A DNA stretch of 64,000 nucleotides from Rhabditoides inermis (taxonomy: Eukaryota; Nematoda; Chromadorea; Rhabditida; Rhabditidae). The stretch's first letter is position 1, and each line of letters opens with the position of its first letter. The translations under genes and the position numbers were made by a program. Location: positions 665,001 through 729,000 of the forward strand of contig CAWZYM010000285.1 in NCBI GenBank assembly GCA_963966185.1, given 5' to 3'. Positions 39,731 to 52,646 of this stretch are shown here, piece by piece. The notes below the pieces were generated by a model. It had not been told where the DNA came from. It did no database searches and saw only the letters and a list, made by a program, of their open reading frames with translations.

Positions 39731-40215
39731 CATTGCAGGGTTTCCGTTTCTCGGACGACCAGGCTGGTTTGGCGGCAGTCGGATCGCACCTCAAGAAGAA
39801 GAGGGACAAGCACGTGGGTTGGGTTTACCGTGTTGAATATGGGCATCATTGGAAACATAACAGAGCCTACGGGTTCTTTCCTTGCCATGTTCCTCGTATA
39901 TTTTTTGCTGCGGTGAAGCCGAGTGGAAGAGTTGAGTTATCATTGTTATACGACGGAAATGAATTTACAAGATTAATTTTGTTAGTGTAGCGAAAAAGTT
40001 TCCGAGATCTTATTGTGGTTGAAGATGATGCATAGATGCACTGTTGCGGTGAAACTTATTACTGTACACTTACACATACTTCATCTCAGTTGTCATCCGG
40101 CGGCGGTGCGTATTCGAAGCCTCGCGAGGAGTCGACACAGAAGACCATGGTCCCTCCCCACGTGTGCTACGACTTCCGAAGGGTGTGGGATATGGTGGCC
40201 ATACGGTACTGGTAG
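25571..40215 (+). CDS. TAF1B: TAF1B/Rrn7-like RNA polymerase I initiation factor, with unrecognised C-terminal part
   Basis: TFIIB-related subunit of the Pol I core factor (SL1), needed for rRNA transcription in the nucleolus. Zinc ribbon cysteines at 5, 8, 22 and 25, then an acidic linker and helical cyclin-fold-like regions; a segment ETKAMAMIVVGLRLLWGLD (from 31,903) matches the conserved TAF1B block. Predicted 1,027 aa against 588 in human. Exons: 25571-25660, 25769-25936, 26040-26167, 26368-26462, 26634-26707, 27081-27211, 27702-27774, 27869-27940, 29078-29239, 29434-29534, 29812-29944, 30021-30113, 30449-30516, 30691-30757, 31599-31717, 31903-32109, 32301-32360, 32776-32853, 33108-33184, 33254-33405, 33668-33760, 34678-34730, 34849-34947, 36644-36742, 37168-37255, 37399-37434, 37596-37671, 37816-37910, 38043-38138, 39739-39813, 40090-40215. 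Phases all agree, but residues after ~747 (from 34,678) are not recognised and could belong to a second gene. Confidence 0.8.
27241..27600. mobile_element. Short inverted-repeat element within a TA microsatellite
   Basis: (TA)n tracts at 27,240-27,290 and 27,555-27,598 bracket ~265 bp whose ends are imperfect inverted repeats (GGGAGATAGTTTGTCAG near 27,302; CAGAAACTATCCTCC near 27,530). This fits a TA-targeting MITE that landed in a TA run. It lies in TAF1B intron 6. Confidence 0.5.
28190..28915 (+). mobile_element. Fold-back Helitron-like element, copy B
   Basis: 726 bp in TAF1B intron 8. It starts TTATCTTTTAAAAG right after an A. Arms 28,190-28,290 and 28,484-28,584 (101 bp each) are near-perfect inverted repeats; then ATGTCCTTTT, a pyrimidine-rich body, TCTAGCGCG, and a hairpin (AGAGGGCGC, TGC loop, GCGCCCTCT) ending CTCTAA before T. 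Same architecture and consensus start as A1 and C, but largely different body sequence. Confidence 0.8.
30960..31268. mobile_element. MITE with ~85-bp terminal inverted repeats
   Basis: The left end GGGAGTGTACACTC through about 31,046 is mirrored at about 31,181-31,268, including TTGAGTTAGCACCGGGATG and its complement. Total about 309 bp, non-coding, in TAF1B intron 14. No clear target-site duplication, so the superfamily is open. Confidence 0.75.
31318..31395 (+). repeat. tRNA-like module (SINE-type)
   Basis: GGTGGCCGAGTGGTGTAG resembles a Pol III A box region, and GGTTCTATCCC lies at B-box distance. Arms do not fold into a full tRNA. It ends near TTTTGCTGATTC, a string also seen (TTTTGCCGATTC) after the module at 34,313, so both may belong to one SINE family. 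Confidence 0.45.
33790..33965 (+). mobile_element. Miniature Helitron-like fragment
   Basis: About 175 bp in the TAF1B intron after exon 21. It begins ATATATAAAAAAACGCAATG followed by GTCCGTCTGTCTGT, a type of 5' start common in Helitron remnants, and ends with a hairpin around GAGCGCCGTAGGCGC and ACTCCGACTGGTAG. Family placement is tentative. Confidence 0.4.
34313..34385 (+). repeat. tRNA-like module (SINE-type)
   Basis: GGTGGCCTATTGGATAGAGC (A-box like), an anticodon-type loop CTGTTAA in a short stem, and GGGTTCCGGTC (B-box like). The acceptor stem does not pair, so it is read as tRNA-derived repeat rather than a gene. Confidence 0.45.
35352..36283 (+). mobile_element. Fold-back Helitron-like element, copy C
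   Basis: 932 bp, starting TTATCTTTTAAAAG. Arms 35,352-35,455 and 35,548-35,651 (104 bp) pair almost perfectly. The body holds a reverse tRNA-like module (~35,865-35,935), C-rich and GC-rich patches, TCTAGCGCGCGAC and a hairpin (AACCAGCGC, TGCC loop, GCGCTGGTT) ending GTAA before T. It is inserted inside a retroposon fragment (35,284-35,351 plus 36,284-36,330). The intact version of that fragment at 46,626-46,727 shows the empty site, with the element between A and T and no duplication. Confidence 0.85.
38433..39480 (+). pseudogene. 5'-truncated non-LTR retrotransposon (CR1/Jockey type), 3' part
   Basis: One long frame (to 39,350) matches the region just after the catalytic YADD box of reverse transcriptase and the downstream C-terminal segment, with QISTEKTQILHIGRR and later RRICRRAGL and YRLWNSLPPSIV. 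The catalytic core itself is absent, so the copy is dead. The tail GGTAATAAACTTATTATTATT is a short microsatellite end, as in CR1-like elements. It sits in TAF1B intron 29 in sense orientation. No frameshift is seen, so insertion is fairly recent. Confidence 0.85.
39657..39731. repeat. (TCTA)n microsatellite
   Basis: Near-perfect tetranucleotide run immediately upstream of the TAF1B exon 30 acceptor, where it acts as the pyrimidine-rich lead-in. Confidence 0.95.
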
Positions 40216-40483
40216 AAGCTACTGTAGTTTCTGGGGTACTGTAGTGTTTGGTAGTTAGTATGTTATTTCGCCTTGCCAGAAGATCTCTACGGTTTTGTTG
40301 TGAAGTGTTGTTGAGTTTTGTTATGTTGAAGAGTTGCAATAAAGTTTTTTTTGTTCTAAATGTTTTGATTTTGTTGTTACGCAAACAGGTTGTATGGCCT
40401 TGTGATATCTGATATTCTACTGCGACTATAATGTCTGATTCTATGATGTGCAGGGTGATCTTCCTACCGTACTCTTCTCCAGA
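40216..40483 (+). promoter_or_regulatory. Short intercistronic region, TAF1B to TFIP11
   Basis: 268 bp between stop and start on the same strand. AATAAA lies at 40,338-40,343, followed by a U-rich stretch, and an acceptor-like GATGTGCAG ends at 40,453, about 110 nt after the poly(A) signal and 30 nt before the next ATG. That spacing is what C. elegans SL2-type operons show. Operon status is inferred, not seen. Confidence 0.5.
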
Positions 40484-43094
40484 ATGGATTCCGACGACGG
40501 TATGGAGTCGTTCGAAGTGAACGACGCGGACCTGGAGTACGCGTTGAATCCCGGAGCACGGAGGCACTTCCAGTCAAAGGACCAGGCGACCTATGGTGGG
40601 TTGGGGGAGGGAGAGAGAGAGAGAGATTGTGACAGGCAGACATCCGTTGTTGCAGGCATCTGGGCGGACAAGGAGGGCCACGGGAGCAGCGACGACGAGC
40701 GTCCGTCGTTCTCCCGCGGAGGCAGGCAGAAGAACTACTCGGCGCCTGTGGCCTTCGTGTCCGGAGGAGTCAAGGTCGGCAACAAGATGGAGGAAGAGGT
40801 GCGTGGCATGGAGGGTTCGAGTTGACTTCATGAAATGATTATGTGAATTTTATGTTTCACATATTAGTAGTATGCGTCGACAACGGTTGCTTTTTAATGA
40901 CGATTGTCGATGCAGGATAGAACATTCCGGTTTTTTTATATTTATCGACGAATTATATTACTGATTTTTGGGTGTTGTTGTTGTTGTAGCTATATAAATC
41001 GTTCGTGTGAGACAGTAGGAAAGAATGGGAGTCATATACCAAAACACAAAAAAAACTAATTGTAATGCATAACCTAATTTATTTCGATTAACGATAAAGT
41101 TGCGATCTAAAAATGTAACCGGAACCGCCGGTCAGTCGGATGTTTCAGTCGGATGCGAAGAAAGTCGATGAGCCGATCGAGATCGACTTTGAGAGACGGC
41201 GGCCGGCCAAGATGGCACGCAAGGAGCAGGGGAATCAGGTGGGGGAGGGAGGGAGGGAGAGAGAGAGGGTGAGGAGGAAAGAGGGAGAGGGAGTGAGGAG
41301 GAAAGAGGGAGAGAGAGAGGGGGCAGAGAGAGGGGAGAGAGATGTCGCTTTCAGGCGTTTGCCGGTATGCGCGGCACCCGCAGTGGCACTGTGGATCCGA
41401 ACAAGTTTGCCGACTGGATGAACAAGGGAGGCGAGTGATCACTCATTGTGTTGTTCTTTCTATTTTTGCATTCTTAGCATTCGTCGAATTGTTCGAGACA
41501 AGTATATGTGGCGGGATACTACCTATGGTGAAACATATATGTGATGTAGTTTCATTGTATTATGTTATTGATTACTGTTGTGAAGTGTATATTGGGTCCG
41601 CAATCCGCAAATGAGTTCCACTCTTTTCACGATAGACATTAGGGTGGTTAGACAACAATCAGAACCCATTGGTTTTCAAATTTGACAATTGCGGAGGTAC
41701 CCAGGTTCGAACCCACGAACAGGTGCTTGGTGAGCGAGAGCGTTATCACTACACCACTCGTTCATGTGGGACATTCCACAAATTAGAGATATGAACGCCA
41801 AAAGAAAATCAGCAGTTCGCATCGTCCATGTACTGCGGTGCCAACTAGAGCACGATTATTTTTTGATCGGAAGATGCTGATGAGCTAGTTGCGCGCTTAG
41901 TATATTGATTTGATTGTATTCTCATTTCAGGCAAGGGCAGTGTGATCATGAATATGATGAAGAAGATGGGCTACAACGAGGGAGAGGGACTCGGATCGAC
42001 GGGACAGGTAGGGAGAGAGGGGGAGGGGAGAGAGAGAGGGGAGAGAGAGAGAGAAAGAGGGAGAGAGAGAGAGATTCCATCTAGGGTATCATCGAACCGG
42101 TGCAAGCGTCTCTCCGCCCGGGCAAGGGCGCGATAGGCGCGTATGGAAAGGAGAGCAGTGCGATCGGACCGAGATTCGGAGGTGGGTATATTATGGGTCA
42201 TTCATTTCATATTCGCCTTTTTCTCAGTAAAAAAGGGAAAAAAATGAGGATGAAATGAATTTATTTTGTTAAATTAACGTATTGCTAAGTGAATAACCAA
42301 TATTGATGCGCTTAGATTTTTTGAGCGTTTGACTAAACGATGAAACGTAGTGTTTGTATTGTCTACGTGAATCGAACATTACATATGATTGGAAGATCAG
42401 TTGTCTAAATAATTTGATTCAGTATCTATATCCGATGTGTTCATTCAGAATCGGCGGCAGACGCGCAGAAGCGTCTGGCAGCGGAGGCTGCGGCGGGAGG
42501 GGCGGGAGGAGGGGAGAGGGAGAGGGAGGCGCAGGCACAGCAGAGACAGCAGAAGGGCAGCTGGAAGAAGGTGAGAGTGGGGGAGAGTGTTATGGGCTTG
42601 GTCTCAATCATCTCATAGTTGTGGTGTGGGTCTCGATCATTTTGAAGTCGACAGGGAGGATCGTATAGATGAGTTGTGAGACTAACGTCGGGTTCTGGAT
42701 CTGGTTGTTATGAAAACGTTGCTATGAATTGTATTGACGCTGAGAGTTTTTTTTATGTTTTTTTCACACATCAACTTATTGACGCTACATGCAAACTTTG
42801 TGAATTCATCCAGAAGCGGTGCGTATTATTTGTGTTGGAAGTTAATTGACAATTAGTGTGTCGAAACTTATAAAATCAGATAAAAGTTGAGCAGTTTGAG
42901 TGCTCTTCGAGGGTTAGGTTCTACTATGCGTCTACACGGGGGATTCGTACATGGTCACATGGTCACTCCGTGTTTCAGTCTGCCAAGGTGAAGACGACAT
43001 ACAAGACTTTGGACGATGTGTTGAAGGAGGGCGGAGGCAACGCGGCCACCAGACCGATCGGGGGAGGGGCCGGTGTGAAGGTGGGGAGAGGGGA

Positions 43095-43141
<47 letters not shown>

Positions 43142-46100
43142 GTCGCAGGTGATTGACATGACTGGTCGCGAGCAGAAGGTGTACAGCGGCTACGATGCGT
43201 TCTCCATGAGGACCAGGTGAGTGTACGTCTGCCTTGCAATAAATCACGCGTTGTGGGCTTTCTAGCTTTCTCTCATCATAAGAAAGAGACAACAATATGC
43301 TAAGGAAGACCTCCACTCACTCTTCTCGATACCGAGAGCCTATGCAGAAGTGATGTGAGCCATTGACATGGATACAGTACAACAATAAATAAATATGGCT
43401 TTATATGGGAAGGCAAATCAAGAGAGAGAGGGGATGATTGCGTAAAGGCTAATGTCGTCCAATTTCTTGCTCGAATCTTGCGTGGTGCTCCTCTTGATTG
43501 TTGCTTGGCGGCTTGGCCGAATCCATACTTTTCGCTCACGTTTAGAGTGGTGGAGGGAATTCTGCGCGGCATCGGTCGACACCTGCGCTGGACGCGCTCC
43601 TCGCTGTGAACTGTCGTCCACATGCTACGCACATCATTTTGAACATGTCGTTCAGACAGATCGTCACGTCCTCTTTGTTAGCGTATATTCTAATATCCTA
43701 CTCATTCCCACCTCTCTATGCCCGAAGAGCGGTGTGCGCGTGCGCATCATCTCTTCATAACTCTTTTTGCGCGCAATGGAGAGTTTTAATAATGGAGAGT
43801 GTGTGGTTCGTGTAGAGAGCAGTAGAGTTTGTACATCAAATGCCAGTCATCACTGTGGTGCTGTACAGCCGTGATACGACTCTCAATGACATTCGGCCCC
43901 ATTGCAGAGCGGAGAACGTGGCTGACGAGGACCGCGAGAACTTTGACATTCCCGAGCTGGTGCACAACCTGAACCTGCTGCTGGACATGACAGAGGAGGG
44001 AATCAGGAGAAACGATCAGCAGATAAGGACACTCAAGGTACGGGAGAGGAGGGAGGTGCGCAGCCAGGGGATAGAGAGATAGATGGATAGACAGACAGCC
44101 AGTGACTGACAAACAGGCAACAGACAGATAGAGAAGGGGGGGGGGGAGAGTTTATTCGTTTCAGGACCAGACGACCGCTTTGGAGTACGATCTGAAGACG
44201 GTGGAGTCTGCTTTGGAGAAGGAGGAGCGGGAAGAGAAGAGGATGCGCGAGTGCTACGAGTTGCTGGAGAGGTGCGTGGGATGGATTTTGTGGATCTGAA
44301 TAGACGTGAAGTGACGTCATCGCTGTAGATTCTGGGTGCGATAGGTATGGTAGAGTGCACGAGTGTGAAGTGTTTCGGATTGTCCCTTAATGTTCCGAAT
44401 CTAGTAGACTAGCGTGAGGAGATTTCAACAATAATCACGACTTTGTCATTTTTCGCGAATTTGTCGGAATTTGTCACTCTTACACAGCCTCCTCTGTTGC
44501 AGTTTCTCGTCGTCGGCCTCCTCGTCCGCCTCCTCCATGAACGACGCGCAGTTGTTGTTCCGCCGTCTGCGCGCCGACTTCCCCCACGAGTACGCGCTGC
44601 TCGGCCTCGAGGCCGTCGCCATTCCACTCGTGCTACCGCTGGTGAGTCGTTTTTTTTTTGAGAGTAGGAGAATCGCTCTCATTCTTTGTAGTCATAGCCT
44701 CTCTACATTAGGTTTTTTTTTTGCTTTTGCAAGACTTCTATGGCAATTTCAGTTGATTTTTAATCGGAATGAGGTTGCGATTGTGTCAATGGTTACTGGC
44801 CTTTAGGTGTACACTTTATTTGAATTGTGGTTGTCCGAATCTAGCGAGTACTGCGCGCGCTTGAATCACTTACCGTCAATAGGAGGCTAAATCCGGCTCC
44901 CTGTAAATATGAGGAAATTTGTTCGAAGTTACAGCATGGCTGGAGCATAACTGGATAACACTCCTTTCAGATCCGTTCGTTCTTCGCCCGCTGGAATCCG
45001 CTGTCGGCCGACGAGGTCGTGTACGGATACGGACTCATGAAGGTGAGGAGGGAGGAGGGAGGGAGAGAGAGAGAGAGGGAGAGAGGGAGGGAGGGGGAGA
45101 CAGACAGACAACTCTTCGTTGCAGGAGTGGCAGGAGATTCTCCAGCCGGCGCGCTCCGGCCAGGGTGTCCTGTCTGCCAATGCTGTCTCTATGGGTGCGT
45201 AGTAGTTTATTAGATTCTGCAGTGCTTACTATGTACGTTTCACCTACCATGTAAGAATGAGGACTTTTTTAATATTCAATATTGTGTCTGTCATCATTCT
45301 AAATTTCTGAGACATCAATTACTTATTCATATACCCAGGAGAATAATGTGGAAGTAGATCTCTTTTTGCAGACAAGCTGCCCGCGTGGGACCGTGTGTTG
45401 TGGGACGGATGGCTTCCGGCTGTGCGCAGGTGAGAGGGTGGAAGAGAGAGAGAGAGGGGGGGGAAGCGAGAGAGAGAGAGAGAGAGAGAGGTCACCTGTC
45501 TCCGTTCTCAGATGCGCTCTGTCGTGGGACCCGCGCGGCGACTGCGACTCTATGCTTCGCTTCGTGGACCAATGGATGAGCCTCCTGCCCGTCTGGATAC
45601 AGGAGAACCTCTTGGAACAGGTCAGAATCCGAATATTTATCTCTAATCAAGTAGCACTTGGTAAAAAAGAGAAGTAAACGCTGCTTATGGAACAGGTGAG
45701 GATAGGGAATGTGGACTGGTATGTTTCACCCTAATTATCGTAGTTGTTTTGTCTGACTAATTCGACTGACTTTTTGAGTTTAGTTTCTAGTTTCAATACT
45801 TGCGGTGTGAAACCATGAGATTTTTTTTCAATTCTCGCATTATGTGCTCATAACTCAAACATAACCTGTACATGTTCGCAATGTCCACCCGATTGCAGAT
45901 CATCGTTCCCCGCCTGTCTGCCCGCGTGTCCGAGTGGGATCCGACCAGGGACCCCGTGCCCATCCACACATGGCTCCTACCATGGGGAACTGTGCTTGGC
46001 GATCGGTGGGTCACAGCTTGCATTTTACATTCGTATTGTGTGATAACGATAACTGTTCCCGGTTGGTATTGGTGCTTGGGATTTGAGGGGGATACGCATG

Positions 46101-47807
46101 ATCCGAGGGTGTTGTAGTTTGTATGTTTCGTGATTGGCACTATTTCGACGGCGATGATTTCGATGCAATGTCTTGTATAGAAAGATTCGAGAACTTTGTT
46201 GCAAACGAGATATTTAACATAACATTACTCTTTATGACATTGTGATACCAGAGTAGATCACTTTTGCTTTTCTTCAGATTCAGCGTCAACAATTAATAAT
46301 AACAATAATAATGTATTGTCTTGCAGACTGCAACCTGTGCTCTCTCCCGTCCGTCAGATGCTCGCCAAGGCACTGCGACAGTGGAACCCCCGCGATTCGA
46401 GGTGGGTGGATTCCCTTCCCTGATACGCATCCGGTAGTCAAACCCCAGCTGGAGCGTGCATCATAGGCGTTGCTGTTCTTTCAAAACGAACCATTAGTAT
46501 GGAACCCGGTCAGCGACGATTTGACTCGGCGATGAAGCGTATAGAGTCGAGTCCGGACAAGTTATTTGATTTGATTTGTTGAAGCGTATCTGTCACAACT
46601 CGGACACTCTCCCTTTGCAGTGCTCAATCAATCAATCAATCGTTTATCCGTATCGTTTCTATCTGAATATGGCAACACAATCATGATGATATGAAGCATA
46701 CAGTAGTGCCTTAAGATATGTATGTATCTTTGCAGTGCTCTGGCGATGATCGTCCCCTGGCAGGGAGTGTGGGCTGCCGCCACGATGGCCGCCTTCCTCG
46801 CACAGAACATCGTCCCCAAGCTCGCCCATTCACTCAAGCTCATGAACCTCGACCCCACCGCCAACACGTGAGTCGGGGCGGAGCTTGCGGGGGCGGGGCC
46901 TAGACATTGTCTTTGCAGCAAGTACGAGGAGTGGCAGGCGTGTGTCGACTGGCTGCAGCTGATCTCTCCGGATGTGATTTCCAGCATGCTCGGACAGGCG
47001 TTCTTCCCCCGGGTGAGTGGGGGCGGGGCTTGGGGATGTGACAGTGTTGGGTTGTTGCATTTCTTCTTTTCCGCGCCTGTTAGTGAATATGAAGCTGTAG
47101 AGTGTATTTATTCGAAACAAATGTTTTAAAATATTTAGAGTCGATTATTATGTTTCACAGAATTTCTAAAAACAATTATGGAAATTTTACACTAATGTAA
47201 AAGACATTGAGTGAGTAAATCTCACGGTAATTTAAAAAAAAATTGTTGTGTCTTTTTTCAATGACTGGAGACCTTATTACTCACTCACCCCGCCTAAGTT
47301 ATTTTTCGTCATATAATTTCCTCTTTCAGTGGCTGGAGACGCTTCACATGTGGTGCGACGCTGCCGGCGCCTCTCTGAACGAGATCAAGCAGTGGTACAT
47401 GGAGTGGCAGCGACGGGTGCCCCCACAGCTGGCAAACCATCCCGCGGTCAAGGGTGGGTGGTGGAGTTGTAGAAGACAGACTGACAGATAGAAGCACATC
47501 AGTTTGTGTCTTGGTAGTGTGTAGATGAAAATTCACAATGGATCCCCTTTTCAGAGCACCTCCGCCTGGGTCTGGTGGCGATTGGAGAGTCGTCTCGCGG
47601 GGTGCGCGTCTCTGGCAGGGGCGTGTCTCTTCCCACCGCCCCGGCCCCGCCCCCTCTGGTCCCGCCCATGGAGAGGCGGCGGGAGGAGACGAGGACACAA
47701 CAGCTCAGTCTCAAGGATGTGGTCGAGATGACGGCTGCCAAGCATGGACTGACATACATGCCACAGAACAACCGACAGAGGGACGGCAAGCAGGTGAGAG
47801 AGAGAGA

Positions 47808-47848
<41 letters not shown>

Positions 47849-47878
47849 GGAGAGAGAGAGAGAGAGTGAGAGAGAGGG

Positions 47879-47925
<47 letters not shown>

Positions 47926-47938
47926 GGGAGAGAGAGGG

Positions 47939-47975
<37 letters not shown>

Positions 47976-48286
47976 GAGACGGGAGAGAGACGGGAAATAG
48001 ATGGGGTGGGGGTGTTTGTCCAGAAGATGTACGTTTCTGATGTTTCATTTATTAATCAAGTGCACTGTGTTTCAGTTAGTTTCGCTTCGGTCGAATTTAA
48101 TAGACACGTTAACGAATGGAATTATAATAGTCTGAGAATGAGGCTCTTTTTCAGGTGTACTGGTTCGGCGCGCAGTCTATCTACATGGACGGAGGCCTGG
48201 TGTACCTGCTGGACACGCAGACATTCGACTGGCACCCCGTCTCAATCGATCAACTCATACAGGCCGCGGTCGTCGTCAAAATGTAG
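40484..48286 (+). CDS. TFIP11: TFIP11/STIP, G-patch spliceosome disassembly factor
   Basis: Partner and activator of the DHX15/Prp43 helicase in releasing the intron lariat spliceosome. 824 aa predicted (human 837). The N-terminal TIP domain starts with FEVNDADLEYALNPGARR; the G-patch is at residues ~140-185 (MMKKMGYNEGEGLG); then conserved VIDMTGREQKVY, RAENVADED and the GC-factor-like helical C-terminal half. Exons: 40484-40595, 40656-40798, 41149-41238, 41355-41430, 41931-42007, 42085-42181, 42449-42570, 42979-43080, 43149-43216, 43908-44037, 44165-44271, 44503-44641, 44971-45042, 45125-45194, 45372-45429, 45512-45620, 45899-46005, 46327-46401, 46736-46867, 46919-47012, 47330-47453, 47555-47793, 48155-48286. 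Intron 4 appears to use a GC donor. The exon 19 acceptor was duplicated by a retroposon. Confidence 0.95.
41690..41770 (-). repeat. tRNA-like module (SINE-type)
   Basis: Reverse strand reads GAGTGGTGTAGTGATAACGC (A-box like) and GTGGGTTCGAACC (a perfect B-box form). It lies in TFIP11 intron 4. Stems are incomplete, so a tRNA-derived repeat is more likely than a gene. Confidence 0.5.
46626..46727 (-). mobile_element. Retroposon fragment with 13-bp target duplication at a splice site
   Basis: 102 bp flanked by CTTTGCAGTGCTC at 46,613-46,625 and 46,728-46,740. On the minus strand it ends in (GATT)n after ATAAAC, typical of a CR1-like 3' tail. The duplicated 13-mer contains the TTTGCAG acceptor and the first five bases of TFIP11 exon 19, so an acceptor exists on both sides; only the downstream one keeps the frame. 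A homologous copy at 35,284-36,330 is split by mobile element C. Confidence 0.85.
47794..47997. repeat. GA microsatellite in TFIP11 intron 22
   Basis: Long (GA)n with GGGA interruptions, starting right at the 5' splice site (GTGAGAGAGAG). Overlapping open frames are low-complexity artefacts. Confidence 0.95.
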
Positions 48287-49205
48287 ACGGGAGAGCGCTG
48301 TGGTACTGTAATACTGTATGTCTCTATTCCGGTGTGTATTGGAACGTGTTATTGTTACTTATTTATTATAGTGGTGAGAATAAATGTGTATCAATGGTGA
48401 GTGTTGTTATCGGATTATCTCAATCAGTCTGAACAGCATTGCTGGCATGCGTGTGGGATATGGGTGATACATCCACAACAGTTGAATAATACAGTTGACT
48501 GAAAAAGTATGAGATGACATTTGTTTGACAGTGCAATGTTGTCAGTAATTCTGCTTTGGTATGTATTATGTCTCGTTTTCATGACACGATAATAAATTTG
48601 TCATTTTTCAATAAACTACGTATATTGTCGCTCACTTTTTTGTCGATTTGAGGATTAGTTGGAGCGGGTTGGAGAAGAGCCTCCTGATGACGATTATTTA
48701 TTTAGAGTCTAATGATAAGTCTATTATACCACGATTCTGGTGGGGTCGATGGGTTCGTGAGTGAGATGACGAGGCGACGTGAATGTTGGAAAGGCCGTCA
48801 AGGAGAGTAGAAGAATAAAGAGACAGACAGACGTGAATAGCATGCTTGCATAGAAGCTTCGTGTTGATTTCGGCATTTTATATGGTATAAACGCTTGGCA
48901 TTTGTGGTATCAGTGAGTCATTAGGAATGTGTTAGGAAGAAGATGACATTTGAACGCTTATCGTATCAACATCGTCTTACTGTTAGGAACTGATGAACAT
49001 TAACGACCGGACTGACCCATCCCATAGATCCCTCTCACTCACTCATTCCTCTCACTCACTCATCTCATAGATTGTTTTCTATTACTTTATGCGTTTTTCG
49101 TTACGAAAAACGCATACAAATCATGCCTATATATTTTTAATATTTATGAAACATTTCCACTAAACAATTCAAATATATAATGTATCGAAAAGTAGTTGAC
49201 GGATA
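48287..49205. other. 3' flank of TFIP11 and intergenic gap
   Basis: AATAAA at 48,379-48,384 is the likely TFIP11 poly(A) signal. A ~75-bp block at 48,528-48,604 recurs at 53,171-53,250. The remainder to 49,205 shows no gene or named repeat. Confidence 0.6.
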
Positions 49206-51571
<2,366 letters not shown>

Positions 51572-51612
51572 GTCTGCGACTGCGTATTGTGTGTTGTGAG
51601 TATTGGTTTATA

Positions 51613-52646
51613 TTCTCTTTCGAAAAGTACACGAGTAAAGAGGAGTGGTTTGTTTTGATCTAATTCAACAAAAGCACATGCATAAAATCTCTTCGCAGCT
51701 GACTAAAATTTCAAAACAAACCTGCTCTTTCGAACGATGTTTTAAAACTCTAATTGTTTTCTTGTTAGCATGTTGAGTTCAGGTATTCAGGATACTGTTA
51801 ATCCCAACAAGTAACTTGCAACAAAATGTATGACACGATTATAGTGCATACTATATTTTTCATCGATCAGAAAGAGCAGGTTTGTTTTGAAATTTTAGTC
51901 AGCTGCGAAGAGATTTTATGCATGTGCTTTTGTTGAATTAGATCAAAACAAACCACTCCTCTTTACTCGTGTACTTTTCGAAAGAGAATGGATGTCCTTT
52001 TCTCAAATTTCGAAGAAATTGTTTTTCAGGTTGATGTGCCGAACATGTTATGTATACATATTCGAAACTTTAGAAAACGTATCCTGAATATGGAAACGCA
52101 CTGCTTTGTCGAATCGCTCGTGCGCCTGCCAATGCCAGTCTCTCATTGACACGCGCTATTTCGCGTCTCTCTCTCTCTTACCCACTCACTCCGCTCCGCA
52201 CACCCCCTCCCCCCACAGTTTTCGCGCCAAAACTGGGGCGGTGGCCTGGACGGCGAGCCGACACGAGAGTGGGTGAACGAAGGGCGGGGCATGCGCTCAG
52301 CCAATTAGAGTGCGCACGCAAGAGAGCCGAGCGACCAATGAGCGCAAAGTGCAGTGGGCGGAGCTTACGTGATGCACACCGTCGTCGCCGCCGCCGCCGC
52401 CGCCGCCGTCGTAAACACGTTTAGTGGCAAAGCGGGAGAGAGCAAGAGAGGGCGGTTTTTGGATGCCGCAACCGATATTGGTTTCACGAATCATACTCAT
52501 AGGTCTTACAAAGTGATATTCTAACAAATAACGCACACTAATTAAGTATATTGTATTAGAATAGAGAAATCGTGTGTGCCTTGGGAGTGGCGTGTTGCGC
52601 GCGTCACAGCTCAAAACAAACGGGCGCCGCTGCGCGCCGCCCCTAA
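51613..52646 (+). mobile_element. Fold-back Helitron-like element, copy A2
   Basis: 1,034 bp, differing from A1 by a few bases and small indels (TCTC and CCG repeat lengths). Same 119-bp arms and CTAA end. Left flank A and right flank T, in a different context from A1, so these are two true insertions and not one segmental duplication. It lies 41 bp upstream of the serine protease ATG. Confidence 0.85.

Noticed and set aside
47538..48048. Long Arg/Glu and Ser/Leu frames in TFIP11 exon 22 and intron 22
   Set aside because: They are shadows of exon 22 running into the GA microsatellite; the true exon ends at 47,793.
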